NCBI RefSeq assembly: GCF_900099695.1 | Contig: NZ_FNCY01000003.1 | Span: 124,001 to 188,000 of the forward strand | Source of the DNA: Propionivibrio dicarboxylicus | GTDB lineage: Bacteria > Pseudomonadota > Gammaproteobacteria > Burkholderiales > Rhodocyclaceae | Length of the DNA stretch: 64,000 nucleotides | Reading direction: 5' to 3' | Shown here: positions 17,151 to 25,568 of the stretch, piece after piece | Numbering within the stretch: position 1 is the stretch's first letter | How the letters are laid out: the number at the start of each line of letters is the position of its first letter | Translations under genes and position numbers: made by a program | The notes under the pieces: model-generated | Databases searched by the model: none | Told to the model about the DNA's origin: nothing | The model's input: only the letters and a program-made list of their open reading frames with translations

Positions 17151-18830
17151 CTACATCATGCCAAGCACTTTGGGCAGCCAGATCGACAGCCCCGGCCAGT
17201 AGGTCACCAGCACCAGGAAGCCGAGCATCGACAGGAGCCACGGCCAGACCGCGACGGTCAGTTCGGTGATGCCCATGCGCGTGATGCCGGAGGCGACGTA
17301 GAGATTGAGCCCGACCGGCGGGTGGCACATGCCGACCTCCATGTTGACGACCATGATGATGCCGAAATGCACCGGATCGATGCCAAGCTTCGTCGCCACC
17401 GGGAAGAGGATCGGCGCGAAGATCAGCACGATCGACGAGGGCTCCATGAAGTTGCCGGCGACCAGCAGGACGACGTTCACCGCCAGCAGGAAGGCGATGT
17501 GGCCGAGCCCGTTGCCGAGCATCCAGTCGGCCAGCGCCTGCGGGATATTCTCGTTCGTCATGATGAACGAGAAGAGCACGGCGTTGGTGATGATGTAGAG
17601 CAGCATCGCCGACATGTTCGCCGACGACAGCAGCACACGCGGCACGTCGGCCAGCTTGAGGTCCTTGTACACGAAGACCGCAACGACAAACGCATAGACC
17701 GCGCTCATCGCCGCCGCCTCGGTCGGCGTGAACAAACCGGCATAGATGCCGCCCATGACGACCAGGATCAGCAACAGGCCCCAGATGCTCTCCCAATAGA
17801 CGCGCCAGACTTCGAGCGACTCCCACATCAGCTCGAAGCGGAAGGTCGGCGCGATCTTCGAGTGCGCACCGCAGGCCTGGATCAGCAGGAGCCAGCCGAC
17901 CGTCACCGCCGTCGGCACGACCATCGCGATCGTCGGCGGCACGCCGTCGAGCAGATGGAGAATGCCGAGGCTGAGCGCCATCGGCACGCCGATGACATTG
18001 AGCACGACATAGACGAAGCGGATGACCCATTTGTTGCGCGTCGTCCACGGCGCCGCCAGCAACCAGCCAAAGCCGGCAATCAGGTAGGAAAGCCCGCTGC
18101 TCGGCAAGACTTCGGCGAGCAGGCTGCCGACGATGAGCGGCGGCACCGCCGTGAAGATCAGCGCGAAGTACGCCCCGAACAAGGCGCCGATCGACGCCTG
18201 CGAATTGCTGCGTTCGGCGAAAAGCTTGGCGCGCGGATAGCCGAATTTCCAGGCCCGGTACCAGGTCACCAGACCCAGCACCAGCGCCAGCAGCAGGCCG
18301 GGGAGCACGCCTGCCATGAACAGCGCGCCGACCGACGTGTTGGTCGCCACCGAATACATGACCATGACGATCGACGGCGGGATCAGGATGCCGAGCGCGC
18401 CCGAGGTGGTGATGACACCGGCGCCGAACTTGTTCGGGAAGCCCGCCTTGACCATCGCCGGCAACAGGATCGAACCGATCGCGACGACGGTCGCCGGACT
18501 CGATCCCGAGATCGCCGCGAACAGGGCGCAGGCGAGCACGCCGGCCAGCCCGAGACCGCCCGGCCAGTGCCCGACGAGCGCGGTGGCGAAGCGGATCATG
18601 CGCCGCGCGACGCCGCCGTGCGTGAGGAAATTGCCGGCGAGGATGAAGAAGGGAATCGCCATGATCTCGAATTTCTCGATCCCCGTGAACAGCTTGAGCG
18701 CCACCGATTCGAGCGGCACCTGGGTGAACAGGAAGAGGAAGCTGAGCACGGTGAGGCCGAGCGATATGCTGATCGGCATGCCGGTCAGCATGAGCCCGAG
18801 CAACAGCAGAAAAATGATCGTCGCATTCAT
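17151..18830 (-). CDS. dctM: TRAP transporter large permease (DctM), long form
   Basis: The ion-coupled membrane component of a TRAP uptake system, 559 residues against about 425 for common DctM. The ends match the family (MPISISLGLTVLSFLFLF near the start; FTPTEAAAMSAVYAFVVAVF; VNMEVGMCHPPVGLNLYVASG near the C-terminus). The extra length is a hydrophobic insert of about 130 residues near positions 210-340, holding several further helices. No frameshift is seen. Its start overlaps the DctQ stop (ATGA at 18827-18830). The substrate is probably an organic acid, set by the DctP protein. Confidence 0.93.
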   Translation of the reverse strand: MNATIIFLLLLGLMLTGMPISISLGLTVLSFLFLFTQVPLESVALKLFTGIEKFEIMAIPFFILAGNFLTHGGVARRMIRFATALVGHWPGGLGLAGVLACALFAAISGSSPATVVAIGSILLPAMVKAGFPNKFGAGVITTSGALGILIPPSIVMVMYSVATNTSVGALFMAGVLPGLLLALVLGLVTWYRAWKFGYPRAKLFAERSNSQASIGALFGAYFALIFTAVPPLIVGSLLAEVLPSSGLSYLIAGFGWLLAAPWTTRNKWVIRFVYVVLNVIGVPMALSLGILHLLDGVPPTIAMVVPTAVTVGWLLLIQACGAHSKIAPTFRFELMWESLEVWRVYWESIWGLLLILVVMGGIYAGLFTPTEAAAMSAVYAFVVAVFVYKDLKLADVPRVLLSSANMSAMLLYIITNAVLFSFIMTNENIPQALADWMLGNGLGHIAFLLAVNVVLLVAGNFMEPSSIVLIFAPILFPVATKLGIDPVHFGIIMVVNMEVGMCHPPVGLNLYVASGITRMGITELTVAVWPWLLSMLGFLVLVTYWPGLSIWLPKVLGMM

Positions 18831-19429
18831 CGCGCCGCCTCCTCGTCGTCGATGCCATCGACATGACCGTGATCGTGATGCGGCAGGTCACCGGTCTGCA
18901 GGAATCGCCACGCCACCTGCAGGAAGCGGAAACACATCAGCGAGGAACCAAGCGGAATCGCGCTATAGACGATCCAGGTCTGCCATTCGAGGTCGGGCGT
19001 CGTCGGCCCTGCCGACAGCGCCGAGACGTCGGCGCCGATACGGCTCAGCAGCGCGTAGTGAAAACCGTTCTCCCAGACGAAAATGGCGCCGAAGCTGGCG
19101 ACGAGGCCGGTGAAGAGCGCGCCGGCGAGCAGCCCGAAGATGACGAAGCGGGCGCGTACCTCCGGCCGCAGCCGGTTGATCAGCACATCGACGCCGACGT
19201 GGATGCCGGTGCGTACGCCGTAGGCTGCGCCGAACTTGGCCATCCACACGAACATGATGATGCACAGCTCCTGCGCCCAGGAAAAATCGAGCGAGATCAG
19301 CCAGTCCTGCAGACCCGGAATGGCGACGCCCGACAGATAGCGATGCATGACGGCGGCAAAAATGATCAGCGTCGCCCCGCCCATGAGGAAGGCGATCAGC
19401 CACTCCTCGAGATGATCCAGAAACTTCAT
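18827..19429 (-). CDS. dctQ: TRAP transporter small permease (DctQ)
   Basis: A 200-residue four-helix membrane protein. The family segment SWAQELCIIMFVWMAKFGAAYGVRTGIHVGVD is clear (only its order is quoted here; it lies near residues 48-80). The start at 19429 is chosen because GGAGGGG lies six bases upstream; the longer frame to 19486 has no conserved residues. The C-terminus ends in a His/Asp/Glu-rich tail (HHDHGHVDGIDDEE). Overlaps dctM by four bases. Confidence 0.9.
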   Translation of the reverse strand: MKFLDHLEEWLIAFLMGGATLIIFAAVMHRYLSGVAIPGLQDWLISLDFSWAQELCIIMFVWMAKFGAAYGVRTGIHVGVDVLINRLRPEVRARFVIFGLLAGALFTGLVASFGAIFVWENGFHYALLSRIGADVSALSAGPTTPDLEWQTWIVYSAIPLGSSLMCFRFLQVAWRFLQTGDLPHHDHGHVDGIDDEEAAR

Positions 19430-19485
19430 GACCCCTCCTCCTGCGGCCGGCTGCCCGACACCGGGCCGGGCAGCGGCACGGCACA

Positions 19486-20499
19486 TTAGAGTTTCGCCGG
19501 ATCGAAACCGGTCGCCTTGTAGATCGCCTCGATCGTTTCCTTGCCGACGCGCGCTTCCATCTTCTTATGCACGCCGACCAGCACCTTCTTGAAGGCCGCC
19601 CGCTCTTCCTTGGTCGGCACATAGACGGTCGTCTTGCCGCTCTTCTTCACCGCCTCGAGCGCGTTGTCGTTCTCCACCTGGGCAATCTGGTTGGCATAGC
19701 GCGTGGCCTGCGCCATGGCCTCTTCGAGCGACTTGCGAACATCCGGCGGCAAGCCTTCCCAGAACTTCTTATTGACGATGACGGCATAGCCGAGATAGCC
19801 GTGATCGGTCACCGTCACGTACTTCTGCACCTCATGCATCTTCTGCGTATAGAGGTTCGAGTGCGGATTCTCGGTGCCATCGACGACGCCGGTCTGCAAG
19901 GCCTGATAGGTCTCGCCGAAGGCCATCACCTGCGGCAGCGCGCCGAGTTCGCGCATCTGCGTCTTGAGCACGTCGGACGACTGGATACGCATCTTCAGCC
20001 CCTTCAGGTCGGCCGGCGTGCGGATCGGCTTGTTCGCCGAAAAGGACTTGAATCCGTTATCCCAATAGGCCAGGCCGAGGATGCCCTTGGGCTGGAGCTT
20101 GTCGAACAACTGCTTGCCGAGCGGCCCGTTGGTGACCTTGCGCAGATCGTCGACGCCGTCGAAGATGAAGGGCAGGTCGAAGGCCTCGAACTCCTTGACG
20201 CCGAGCGGCCCGAACTTTGACAACGACGGCGCCAGCATCTGCACCGAACCGAGCTGCAGCGCCTCGATCTCCTCCTTGTCCTTATACAGCGTCGAGTTTG
20301 GATAGACCTCGACCTTGACGCGCCCGCCGGTCAGCTCCGCCGCTTTCGCGGCAAAAAAATCGGCGGCCTTGCCTTTCGGCGTATTGGCCGCCACGACGTG
20401 ACTGAATTTAATGACAATCGGCTGCTGCGCCCAAACCATCTGCGACGCCAGCAGCGCCAGCCCGGCACTCAGGCCGGCCAACAGAACTCTCAGTTTCAT
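19486..20499 (-). CDS. dctP: TRAP transporter solute-binding protein (DctP)
   Basis: A periplasmic binding protein of 337 residues with a Sec signal peptide (cleavage after MVWAQ, near residue 25). DctP motifs are visible: VEVYPNSTLYKDKEEIEAL, FDLPFIFDG, LKGLKMRIQSSDVL with the conserved arginine contacting the substrate carboxylate, and GVVDGTENPHSNLY. It likely delivers C4-dicarboxylates or related organic acids to DctQM. GAGGAGGGT precedes the ATG. It is first in a dctP-dctQ-dctM order with 56 bases before dctQ. Confidence 0.94.
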   Translation of the reverse strand: MKLRVLLAGLSAGLALLASQMVWAQQPIVIKFSHVVAANTPKGKAADFFAAKAAELTGGRVKVEVYPNSTLYKDKEEIEALQLGSVQMLAPSLSKFGPLGVKEFEAFDLPFIFDGVDDLRKVTNGPLGKQLFDKLQPKGILGLAYWDNGFKSFSANKPIRTPADLKGLKMRIQSSDVLKTQMRELGALPQVMAFGETYQALQTGVVDGTENPHSNLYTQKMHEVQKYVTVTDHGYLGYAVIVNKKFWEGLPPDVRKSLEEAMAQATRYANQIAQVENDNALEAVKKSGKTTVYVPTKEERAAFKKVLVGVHKKMEARVGKETIEAIYKATGFDPAKL

Positions 20500-20611
20500 G
20501 GCACCCTCCTCAAGCGTGTCACTGCGAAAAACCGGAAAGCCGGTGCAGTAGTTGACAACCGTAGTCGGATTTAGTGCCCACTGATGGAAAAAACCCTCCG
20601 CTGCCGAACCG

Positions 20612-21490
20612 TCAGGTCCGGCGCAGCGCCAGCATCTCGTTGAAGACGAGCGCGATGATGACGAGACCGCCGCCGAGCAGCGTCGATGCCGACGGCGTTT
20701 CGCCGCCCCAGAGCCAGGCCCAGGTGACGCCGAAGATCACTTCGAGCAGGTCGTAGAGACTGATTTCGGCGGCCGGCAGTTCGCGCGACAGGCGCACGAC
20801 GATGAGGCAGGGAATCGCGAGCTGGACGACGCCGAGCAGTGCCAGCCAGGCGACGTCGTGCAGCGAGGCCTGCAGCGGCAGCGCCACCGGCAGGGTCGCC
20901 GCCGCCGACAGCGTGGCGCCGATCAGCACGGCCGGCATCATGTCCGGCATGTCGGCGCCGGACTGCGAACGCGAGGCGACGAACTGCAAGACGATCCAGT
21001 TCACCGCCGCCGCCAGCGGCACGACACCGGCCACCACGGTGCCGACCAGCGACGCCCCGGAGAGCGCCTCGGCGCCGTACATCCAGGCGATGCCGCCACC
21101 GGCCAGCACGATCGCCGCCCAGGTCCGCCAGGGCAGGCGGTGGTCGAGAACCGCGCGGGAAAAAAGCGCCGTCACCAGCGGCCCGAGCGCGATCATGACG
21201 AGCACATTGGCGACGGTGGTCAAGGTCATCGCCACCATGAACGCCGTATACATCAGCGCCCAGCAGACGCCGGAGATCCAGACCGGCCAGCGCGCCCGGC
21301 GGAAACCGCCCCAGAACCCGGCGCCGCGCATGACGCTCAAGGCGAGCACCAGCGCCAGCGCGTTGAACAGGCTGCGCCAGAAAGTCACCTCGAAGCTGCG
21401 CGCCGCGTCGAGCTGACGCGTCACCACCCCGGCAATGCTCCAGAGCAGGGTCGCCAGGATCAACAGGCTGACGGCGCGGCGATGTGTCAT
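20612..21490 (-). CDS. EamA/DMT family transporter
   Basis: A 292-residue inner-membrane protein with ten predicted helices in two EamA repeats (about residues 5-135 and 150-288). The first repeat starts with LLILATLLWSIAGVVTRQLD and the second ends with GGETPSASTLLGGGLVIIALVFNE, both typical. Members usually export metabolites or amino acids; the substrate is unknown. It lies upstream of dctP on the same strand with about 110 bases between and a small CCGG hairpin plus T-run, so it is probably a separate unit. Confidence 0.9.
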   Translation of the reverse strand: MTHRRAVSLLILATLLWSIAGVVTRQLDAARSFEVTFWRSLFNALALVLALSVMRGAGFWGGFRRARWPVWISGVCWALMYTAFMVAMTLTTVANVLVMIALGPLVTALFSRAVLDHRLPWRTWAAIVLAGGGIAWMYGAEALSGASLVGTVVAGVVPLAAAVNWIVLQFVASRSQSGADMPDMMPAVLIGATLSAAATLPVALPLQASLHDVAWLALLGVVQLAIPCLIVVRLSRELPAAEISLYDLLEVIFGVTWAWLWGGETPSASTLLGGGLVIIALVFNEMLALRRT

Positions 21491-21595
21491 GAGGTCTCGG
21501 GGCTAGGAAAAGTGGGTGAGTATCGGCGAGGGCCGGGGTGACGTCAATGACATATCGAGGCAAAGGAAACTTTTCCCGGTGACCGCAATCCAATC

Positions 21596-21610
21596 TGGCA
21601 TCGATCTTGC
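21596..21610 (+). promoter_or_regulatory. Sigma54 (-24/-12) promoter
   Basis: TGGCATCGATCTTGC matches the RpoN consensus TGGCAC-N5-TTGC with exact spacing and a single C-to-T change. The start point would be near 21621-21622, about 27 bases before the 44-codon gene. Palindromes TGACGTCA (21539-21546) and GGAAACTTTTCC (21565-21576) lie upstream, where an enhancer-binding protein would bind; their role is unproven. Confidence 0.75.
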
Positions 21611-21648
21611 GTAAGGTCGCTTGTCACTCGATTTAAAAGGAGGCCATC

Positions 21649-21783
21649 ATGGAATGGGACGAAGTCTTTGCCTTGCTCACCGTAGGCGCCACCGCACCGT
21701 ATGCCATCGAGTTGGCCACCAACTGGATTCGCGACACCTGGCAAGTGAACCATCACAACAATGGTGCGAACGCCCGCGGCTGA
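21649..21783 (+). CDS. 44-residue putative membrane protein under a sigma54-type promoter
   Basis: A short gene beginning MEWDEVFALLTVGATAPYAI and ending in a polar, Asn/His-rich tail (VNHHNNGANARG). AAAAGGAGG (21635-21643) sits five bases before the ATG, one of the best ribosome binding sites in the window. Residues 6-27 are largely hydrophobic and could form one membrane helix with an acidic N-terminus. I recognise no family. The combination of an exact-spacing sigma54 promoter, a short leader and a strong RBS makes translation likely. Regulation by nitrogen or another RpoN-dependent signal is inferred. Confidence 0.7.
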   Translation: MEWDEVFALLTVGATAPYAIELATNWIRDTWQVNHHNNGANARG

Positions 21784-22031
21784 GTGCCAGCGTGGGGCAT
21801 CGAAGCGCGGATCGCGGAGCGCCGGACGAGGCGATGGAAGCACCCGAAACGGGTAGCACAATCGGGTGACGGGGCTGGCGTGCGCGTCATGCAAATGTTA
21901 TGGTGCGCACTCCCGCCGGACACTGCGGCGGGACGCTTCCCGACGATGACCGGACACAATCCGGCAGTCATCCGACCGGGTGGCGGTGGGCAGACCCAAG
22001 CATTGCCAACCATTGCGCGAGGATTTCTCCG

Positions 22032-22241
22032 ATGATGCCGGACACCGAACACGACACGATCGACGTGACGCTCAAGCTCGACCCGCAGGTACACGAATTC
22101 TTTTCCAAGAAAGCACGCAAGGCCGGCGTCGGCCTCGAAACCTACCTCAGCAGCACGCTCTCGCTCGTCCTCGGCTGCAAGGCCTTCGAGCAGATGACCG
22201 GGCTGCCGCACAAGGCACAGCACGGCGAAAAGTGCTGCTGA
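22032..22241 (+). CDS. 69-residue protein with a ribbon-helix-helix-like segment
   Basis: A small protein starting MMPDTEHDTIDVTLKLDPQV. The segment DVTLKLDPQVHEFFSKKARK followed by AGVGLETYLSSTL resembles a CopG/Arc-type strand-helix-helix, the DNA-binding unit of antitoxins and small repressors, but no partner toxin is adjacent. It ends in a Cys-Cys pair after EK, with another Cys near residue 50, so metal binding is possible. GAGGA lies about nine bases before the first ATG; the second ATG at 22035 is equally possible. Codon use looks typical of the genome. Confidence 0.6.
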   Translation: MMPDTEHDTIDVTLKLDPQVHEFFSKKARKAGVGLETYLSSTLSLVLGCKAFEQMTGLPHKAQHGEKCC

Positions 22242-22385
22242 GCCGCGCTTGATCGGGGCAAGGTCCGCCAGCCCCGAATGGCATAACGCCGCGCAAGACA
22301 CTGTCGTTCCTGCAGGCCCCTGACAGGCCGGTCCCGCTTTGCCCGATATAAAAACAACATTCACCCACATAAAAACAAAGTCTTC

Positions 22386-23123
22386 ATGCATTTCCTCCGC
22401 TCGACCCTGCTCGCGGCGCTGCTGGCGCTTGCCGCCGGCGCCGCCCAGGCGGCCTTCGAGGCCTGCCGCGATTTCTTCCCGAACCGCACGCCGCCGGTCA
22501 TCGCCGACAGCGACCGCCTGATTGCCCGTGACCTCTGCTACGACGCCTTCGCGATCCTGCATTCGGGCCTGCGCAAGACGCCGATCTTCGTCGTCGAACG
22601 GCTGAGTCCCGAACAGATCGACGACGCCGGCGACGAGACCCGCACGAACCGCTTCTTCGCCGACGCCCGCCTGCGCGCCGCCGAGCGCGCGACGCTGGCC
22701 GACTACAAGGGTTCGGGCTACGACCGCGGCCACATGGCGCCGGCCGGCGATATGCCGACAGCACAAGCGATGGCACAGTCGTTCTCGCTCGCCAACATGG
22801 TGCCGCAGGCGCCCGAGCACAATCGCGGTCTGTGGGCCAAGGTCGTCGAGAAAGGCACGCGGCAATATGTCAAACGTAGCGGGCATACCGTCTACGTCTT
22901 TACCGGCCCGGTCTTTCCGGCGACGCCGAAGACCATCGGCCCCGGGCGCGTCTGGGTGCCCGCGGCGCTCTTCAAGCTCATCTACGATCCGCAGGCGGGG
23001 CGCGCCTGGGCGCACTGGAGCGACAACCGCGACGACGCCCAACCGACCCGGCCGCTCTCTTACGAAGAACTGCAGCGGCGCACCGGCATCGATTTCCTGC
23101 CCGGCATCACGCCGGGGTACTAG
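22386..23123 (+). CDS. Secreted DNA/RNA non-specific endonuclease (NucA/EndA type)
   Basis: A 245-residue exported nuclease with a signal peptide (residues 1-22, ending AAQA). The catalytic DRGH motif is intact (YDRGHMAPAGDM), and the metal-binding asparagine lies downstream in SLANMVPQAPEHNRGLW, as in Serratia nuclease. It should cleave DNA and RNA in the periplasm or outside, for scavenging or biofilm DNA turnover. No immunity gene is adjacent, fitting export of a Sec substrate. Its stop overlaps the stop of the convergent oxidase by four bases. A TATAAA at about 22346 may be its -10. Confidence 0.93.
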   Translation: MHFLRSTLLAALLALAAGAAQAAFEACRDFFPNRTPPVIADSDRLIARDLCYDAFAILHSGLRKTPIFVVERLSPEQIDDAGDETRTNRFFADARLRAAERATLADYKGSGYDRGHMAPAGDMPTAQAMAQSFSLANMVPQAPEHNRGLWAKVVEKGTRQYVKRSGHTVYVFTGPVFPATPKTIGPGRVWVPAALFKLIYDPQAGRAWAHWSDNRDDAQPTRPLSYEELQRRTGIDFLPGITPGY

Positions 23124-24298
23124 CCGGCCGCCGGACGGTAGAGAAAACCCGGATCGAGTTCGTCGAGGCGGTTGATGCCGATCAGTCCCATGTCGGCATG
23201 GACTTCGTCACGCAGCAGCGCGATGGCATGCGCGACACCGGCCTCGCCGGCGACCGCGGCGGCGTAATTGAAGGGCCGGCCAACGAAGACAAAACGCGCG
23301 CCGAGCGCCATCGCCTTGAGGATGTCGGTACCGCGCCGGAAACCGCTGTCGATCATCACCACCTGCGATCCGGCCGCCGCGACGATGGCCGGCAAGGCGC
23401 GCATCGGCGACAGCGAACCGTCGAGCTGCCGACCGCCGTGATTCGAGACGATGATGCCGTCGGCGCCGATCTCGCCGGCACGGCGGGCATCGTCGGGATG
23501 CAGGATGCCCTTGAGCACGAGCTTGCCGCGCCAGCGCGCACGGATGCGGCGTAGCGCCGCCCAGTCGAGATACTCGCGTCCGCTGAAGTCGCGTTCGACG
23601 TTGCGGGCGATCAGCGAGGTGCCGCGTTCGGCGGTGTTGTTCTCGAAATGCGGCACACCATGGCGGAGGATCGTGCGCATGAAGGTGCCGAGCGACCATG
23701 ACGGATGGCTGACGCCTTCCCAGAGCAGGCGCAGACTGGGTTCGAGCGGCGTCTTGAAGCCGTTGCGCACATTGTTCTCGCGATTCGGCACGACGGCCGA
23801 ATCGACGGTCACCACCAGCACCTCGACGCCGGCGCGCGCGACCCGGTCGATCAGCGCATCGACGGCCTGCTCGTGGCGCGGCACATAGAGCTGGAACCAG
23901 GCGCCGGGCGCCGCCGCGACGACGTCCTCGAGGCGGATCAGCGACGAGGAACTCAACACCATCGGCACCCCGGCCGCGTGCGCGGCGGCGGCCTGGGCGA
24001 TGTCGCCGCGATAGCCGGTGAGCGAACAGATGCCCATCGGCGCAATGCCGAAAGGCGCGCGATAGCGTGTGCCGAACAGCTCGACCGACGGGTCGCGCCC
24101 GGCCACATTGACCAGCACGCGCGGCTGGAACAGGATCTCCTCGAACACCTTGCGGTTGTCGCGCAGGCTCAGGTTGTTTTCGGTCGCGCCCTCGACATAG
24201 CCGAAAAGCGAGCGCGGCAATTTGCGCCGCGCCGCGTGCTCGAAATCGTCGAGACTGAGGTAACGGGCACGGCAACGCTGGGCGGCACGGGAATTCAT
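23120..24298 (-). CDS. FMN-dependent alpha-hydroxy-acid oxidase/dehydrogenase
   Basis: A 392-residue TIM-barrel flavoprotein of the lactate dehydrogenase (LldD)/glycolate oxidase/mandelate dehydrogenase family. The active-site histidine is in VSNHGGRQLDGS, with the phosphate-binding MIDSGFRRGTDILKAMALGA. FGYVEGATENN replaces the usual FDYIDGGAEDE. It oxidises an L-2-hydroxy acid to the 2-keto acid; the substrate is not resolved. No adjacent lldEFG or lldP. It lies 35 bases downstream of the LacI-type regulator on the same strand, so the two may be cotranscribed and the substrate related to aldaric acids (inference). Confidence 0.9.
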   Translation of the reverse strand: MNSRAAQRCRARYLSLDDFEHAARRKLPRSLFGYVEGATENNLSLRDNRKVFEEILFQPRVLVNVAGRDPSVELFGTRYRAPFGIAPMGICSLTGYRGDIAQAAAAHAAGVPMVLSSSSLIRLEDVVAAAPGAWFQLYVPRHEQAVDALIDRVARAGVEVLVVTVDSAVVPNRENNVRNGFKTPLEPSLRLLWEGVSHPSWSLGTFMRTILRHGVPHFENNTAERGTSLIARNVERDFSGREYLDWAALRRIRARWRGKLVLKGILHPDDARRAGEIGADGIIVSNHGGRQLDGSLSPMRALPAIVAAAGSQVVMIDSGFRRGTDILKAMALGARFVFVGRPFNYAAAVAGEAGVAHAIALLRDEVHADMGLIGINRLDELDPGFLYRPAAG

Positions 24299-24333
24299 GG
24301 CGGTATCGTCAAAGGGAAGGATGAAAGAAAGCG

Positions 24334-25371
24334 TCAGGCAGACTCCCGCGCCACCAGCGTAAAGCCGACGTCGATGATCGGCGTGGCGAGCGGGCGTCCG
24401 GCGATGCGGGCGAGCAGCGCGTCGGCCGCCTGTCGGCCGATGGCGCGCTTGTCGATGTGGACCGACGAGATCGACGGCACGGTATGCGCAGCGAAATCGA
24501 GGTCGCCGAAGCCCATGACGGCGAGATCGCCGGGCACCGACAGGCCGCGCACGCGCGCCTCGGTCAGCACGCCCTGCGCCAGCGCGTCGGAGCTGCAGAC
24601 GATGGCGTCGAAGGCCTGGCCGCTGTCGAGCAGCGTCGCCAGGCCGCGACGTCCGAGTTCGAGCGTCGTCGGCAAGGGTTCCTCGCAGGCCGGCGGCGAC
24701 GCCAGGCCCTGTTCGGCGAGCACCGACTCGAAGCCCTGACGGCGCACGGCAGCGCGCTCGTCGTCGGCCCAGACGAGGCCGAAGCGGCGATAGCCCTTGC
24801 CCAGCAGATAGCGTGCGATCGTCTCGCCGATGCGGAAATGCGAAAACCCGACCAGCATATCGACCGGCGTCGGCGTGAGGTCCCAGGTCTCGACCACCGG
24901 CACCGAGGCGGAGAGCAGGCGCTTGCGCGTTTCCGGCGCATGGTTGATGCCGGTCAGCACGATGCCGTCGGGCTTGCGGCTGAGAATCGCGGCGACGAGT
25001 TCGCTCTCGCGCTGCGGCGAGTATTCGCTCAGGCTGAGCAGCAACTGGTAACCGTGGGCGGCGAGTTGGTCGCCGAGCCCCTGGACGGTTTCGGCGAACA
25101 TCGCGTTGGAAAGCTGCGGCACGATCGCGGCGACAAGACGGCTGCGCTTCGACGCCAATCCGCCGGCCAGCAGATTCGGGATGTAGCCGGTCAGTTCGAC
25201 CGCCGCACGCACGCGCGCCACGGTTTGAGGCCGGACGATGTCCGGCGTACTCAGGGCCCGCGACACGGTGATCGGCGACAGCCCGGCGACGCGCGCGACA
25301 TCCTTGAGCGTGACGCTGCGCGGCGCGTCGCTGGACGATGGCGGAAACACATCAGCGGCGGAAGAAGGCAT
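24334..25371 (-). CDS. LacI family transcriptional repressor
   Basis: A 345-residue repressor. The helix-turn-helix and hinge (VTLKDVARVAGLSPITVSRA, then VRPQTVARVRAAVELTGYIPN) lie at residues 19-66 and a periplasmic-binding-protein-like effector domain follows. The start at 25371 is preceded by GGAGTGCCG; a start at 25431 would add 20 unconserved residues. It resembles the gluconate-type LacI regulators. It is divergent from the galactarate/talarate dehydratase, whose promoter holds a matching palindrome, so the inducer is probably an aldarate or its dehydration product. Confidence 0.93.
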   Translation of the reverse strand: MPSSAADVFPPSSSDAPRSVTLKDVARVAGLSPITVSRALSTPDIVRPQTVARVRAAVELTGYIPNLLAGGLASKRSRLVAAIVPQLSNAMFAETVQGLGDQLAAHGYQLLLSLSEYSPQRESELVAAILSRKPDGIVLTGINHAPETRKRLLSASVPVVETWDLTPTPVDMLVGFSHFRIGETIARYLLGKGYRRFGLVWADDERAAVRRQGFESVLAEQGLASPPACEEPLPTTLELGRRGLATLLDSGQAFDAIVCSSDALAQGVLTEARVRGLSVPGDLAVMGFGDLDFAAHTVPSISSVHIDKRAIGRQAADALLARIAGRPLATPIIDVGFTLVARESA

Positions 25372-25483
25372 CGGCACTCCGGCGGCTATGGGCGATAAAA
25401 ACACGGGTTTCGACGCCTGATGATACCGCAACCGTCGTTCTATTTACAGCCTATGGCCATATTCAAAGCCACTAAGAATTATA

Positions 25484-25511
25484 TTGACGACAAAAATGAT
25501 TGCGCTATCAT
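25484..25511 (+). promoter_or_regulatory. Promoter of the dehydratase operon
   Basis: TTGACG (25484-25489), a 16-base spacer, and TATCAT (25506-25511) upstream of the dehydratase gene. The spacer and -10 lie inside the palindromic operator, as expected for repression by occlusion. Confidence 0.65.
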
Positions 25512-25514
25512 TTT
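25493..25514. promoter_or_regulatory. LacI-type operator
   Basis: Two perfect 8-base arms, AAAATGAT (25493-25500) and ATCATTTT (25507-25514), flank TGCGCT. The GCGC centre with ATGAT/ATCAT arms is the usual form of operators for gluconate-type LacI regulators. Covers the -10 region of the dehydratase promoter. Confidence 0.75.
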
Positions 25515-25568
25515 GGCAAGCATTCCGCGAAAAGCGATTTTTCAGCCCCGACACGAGAGGAATCGGCC

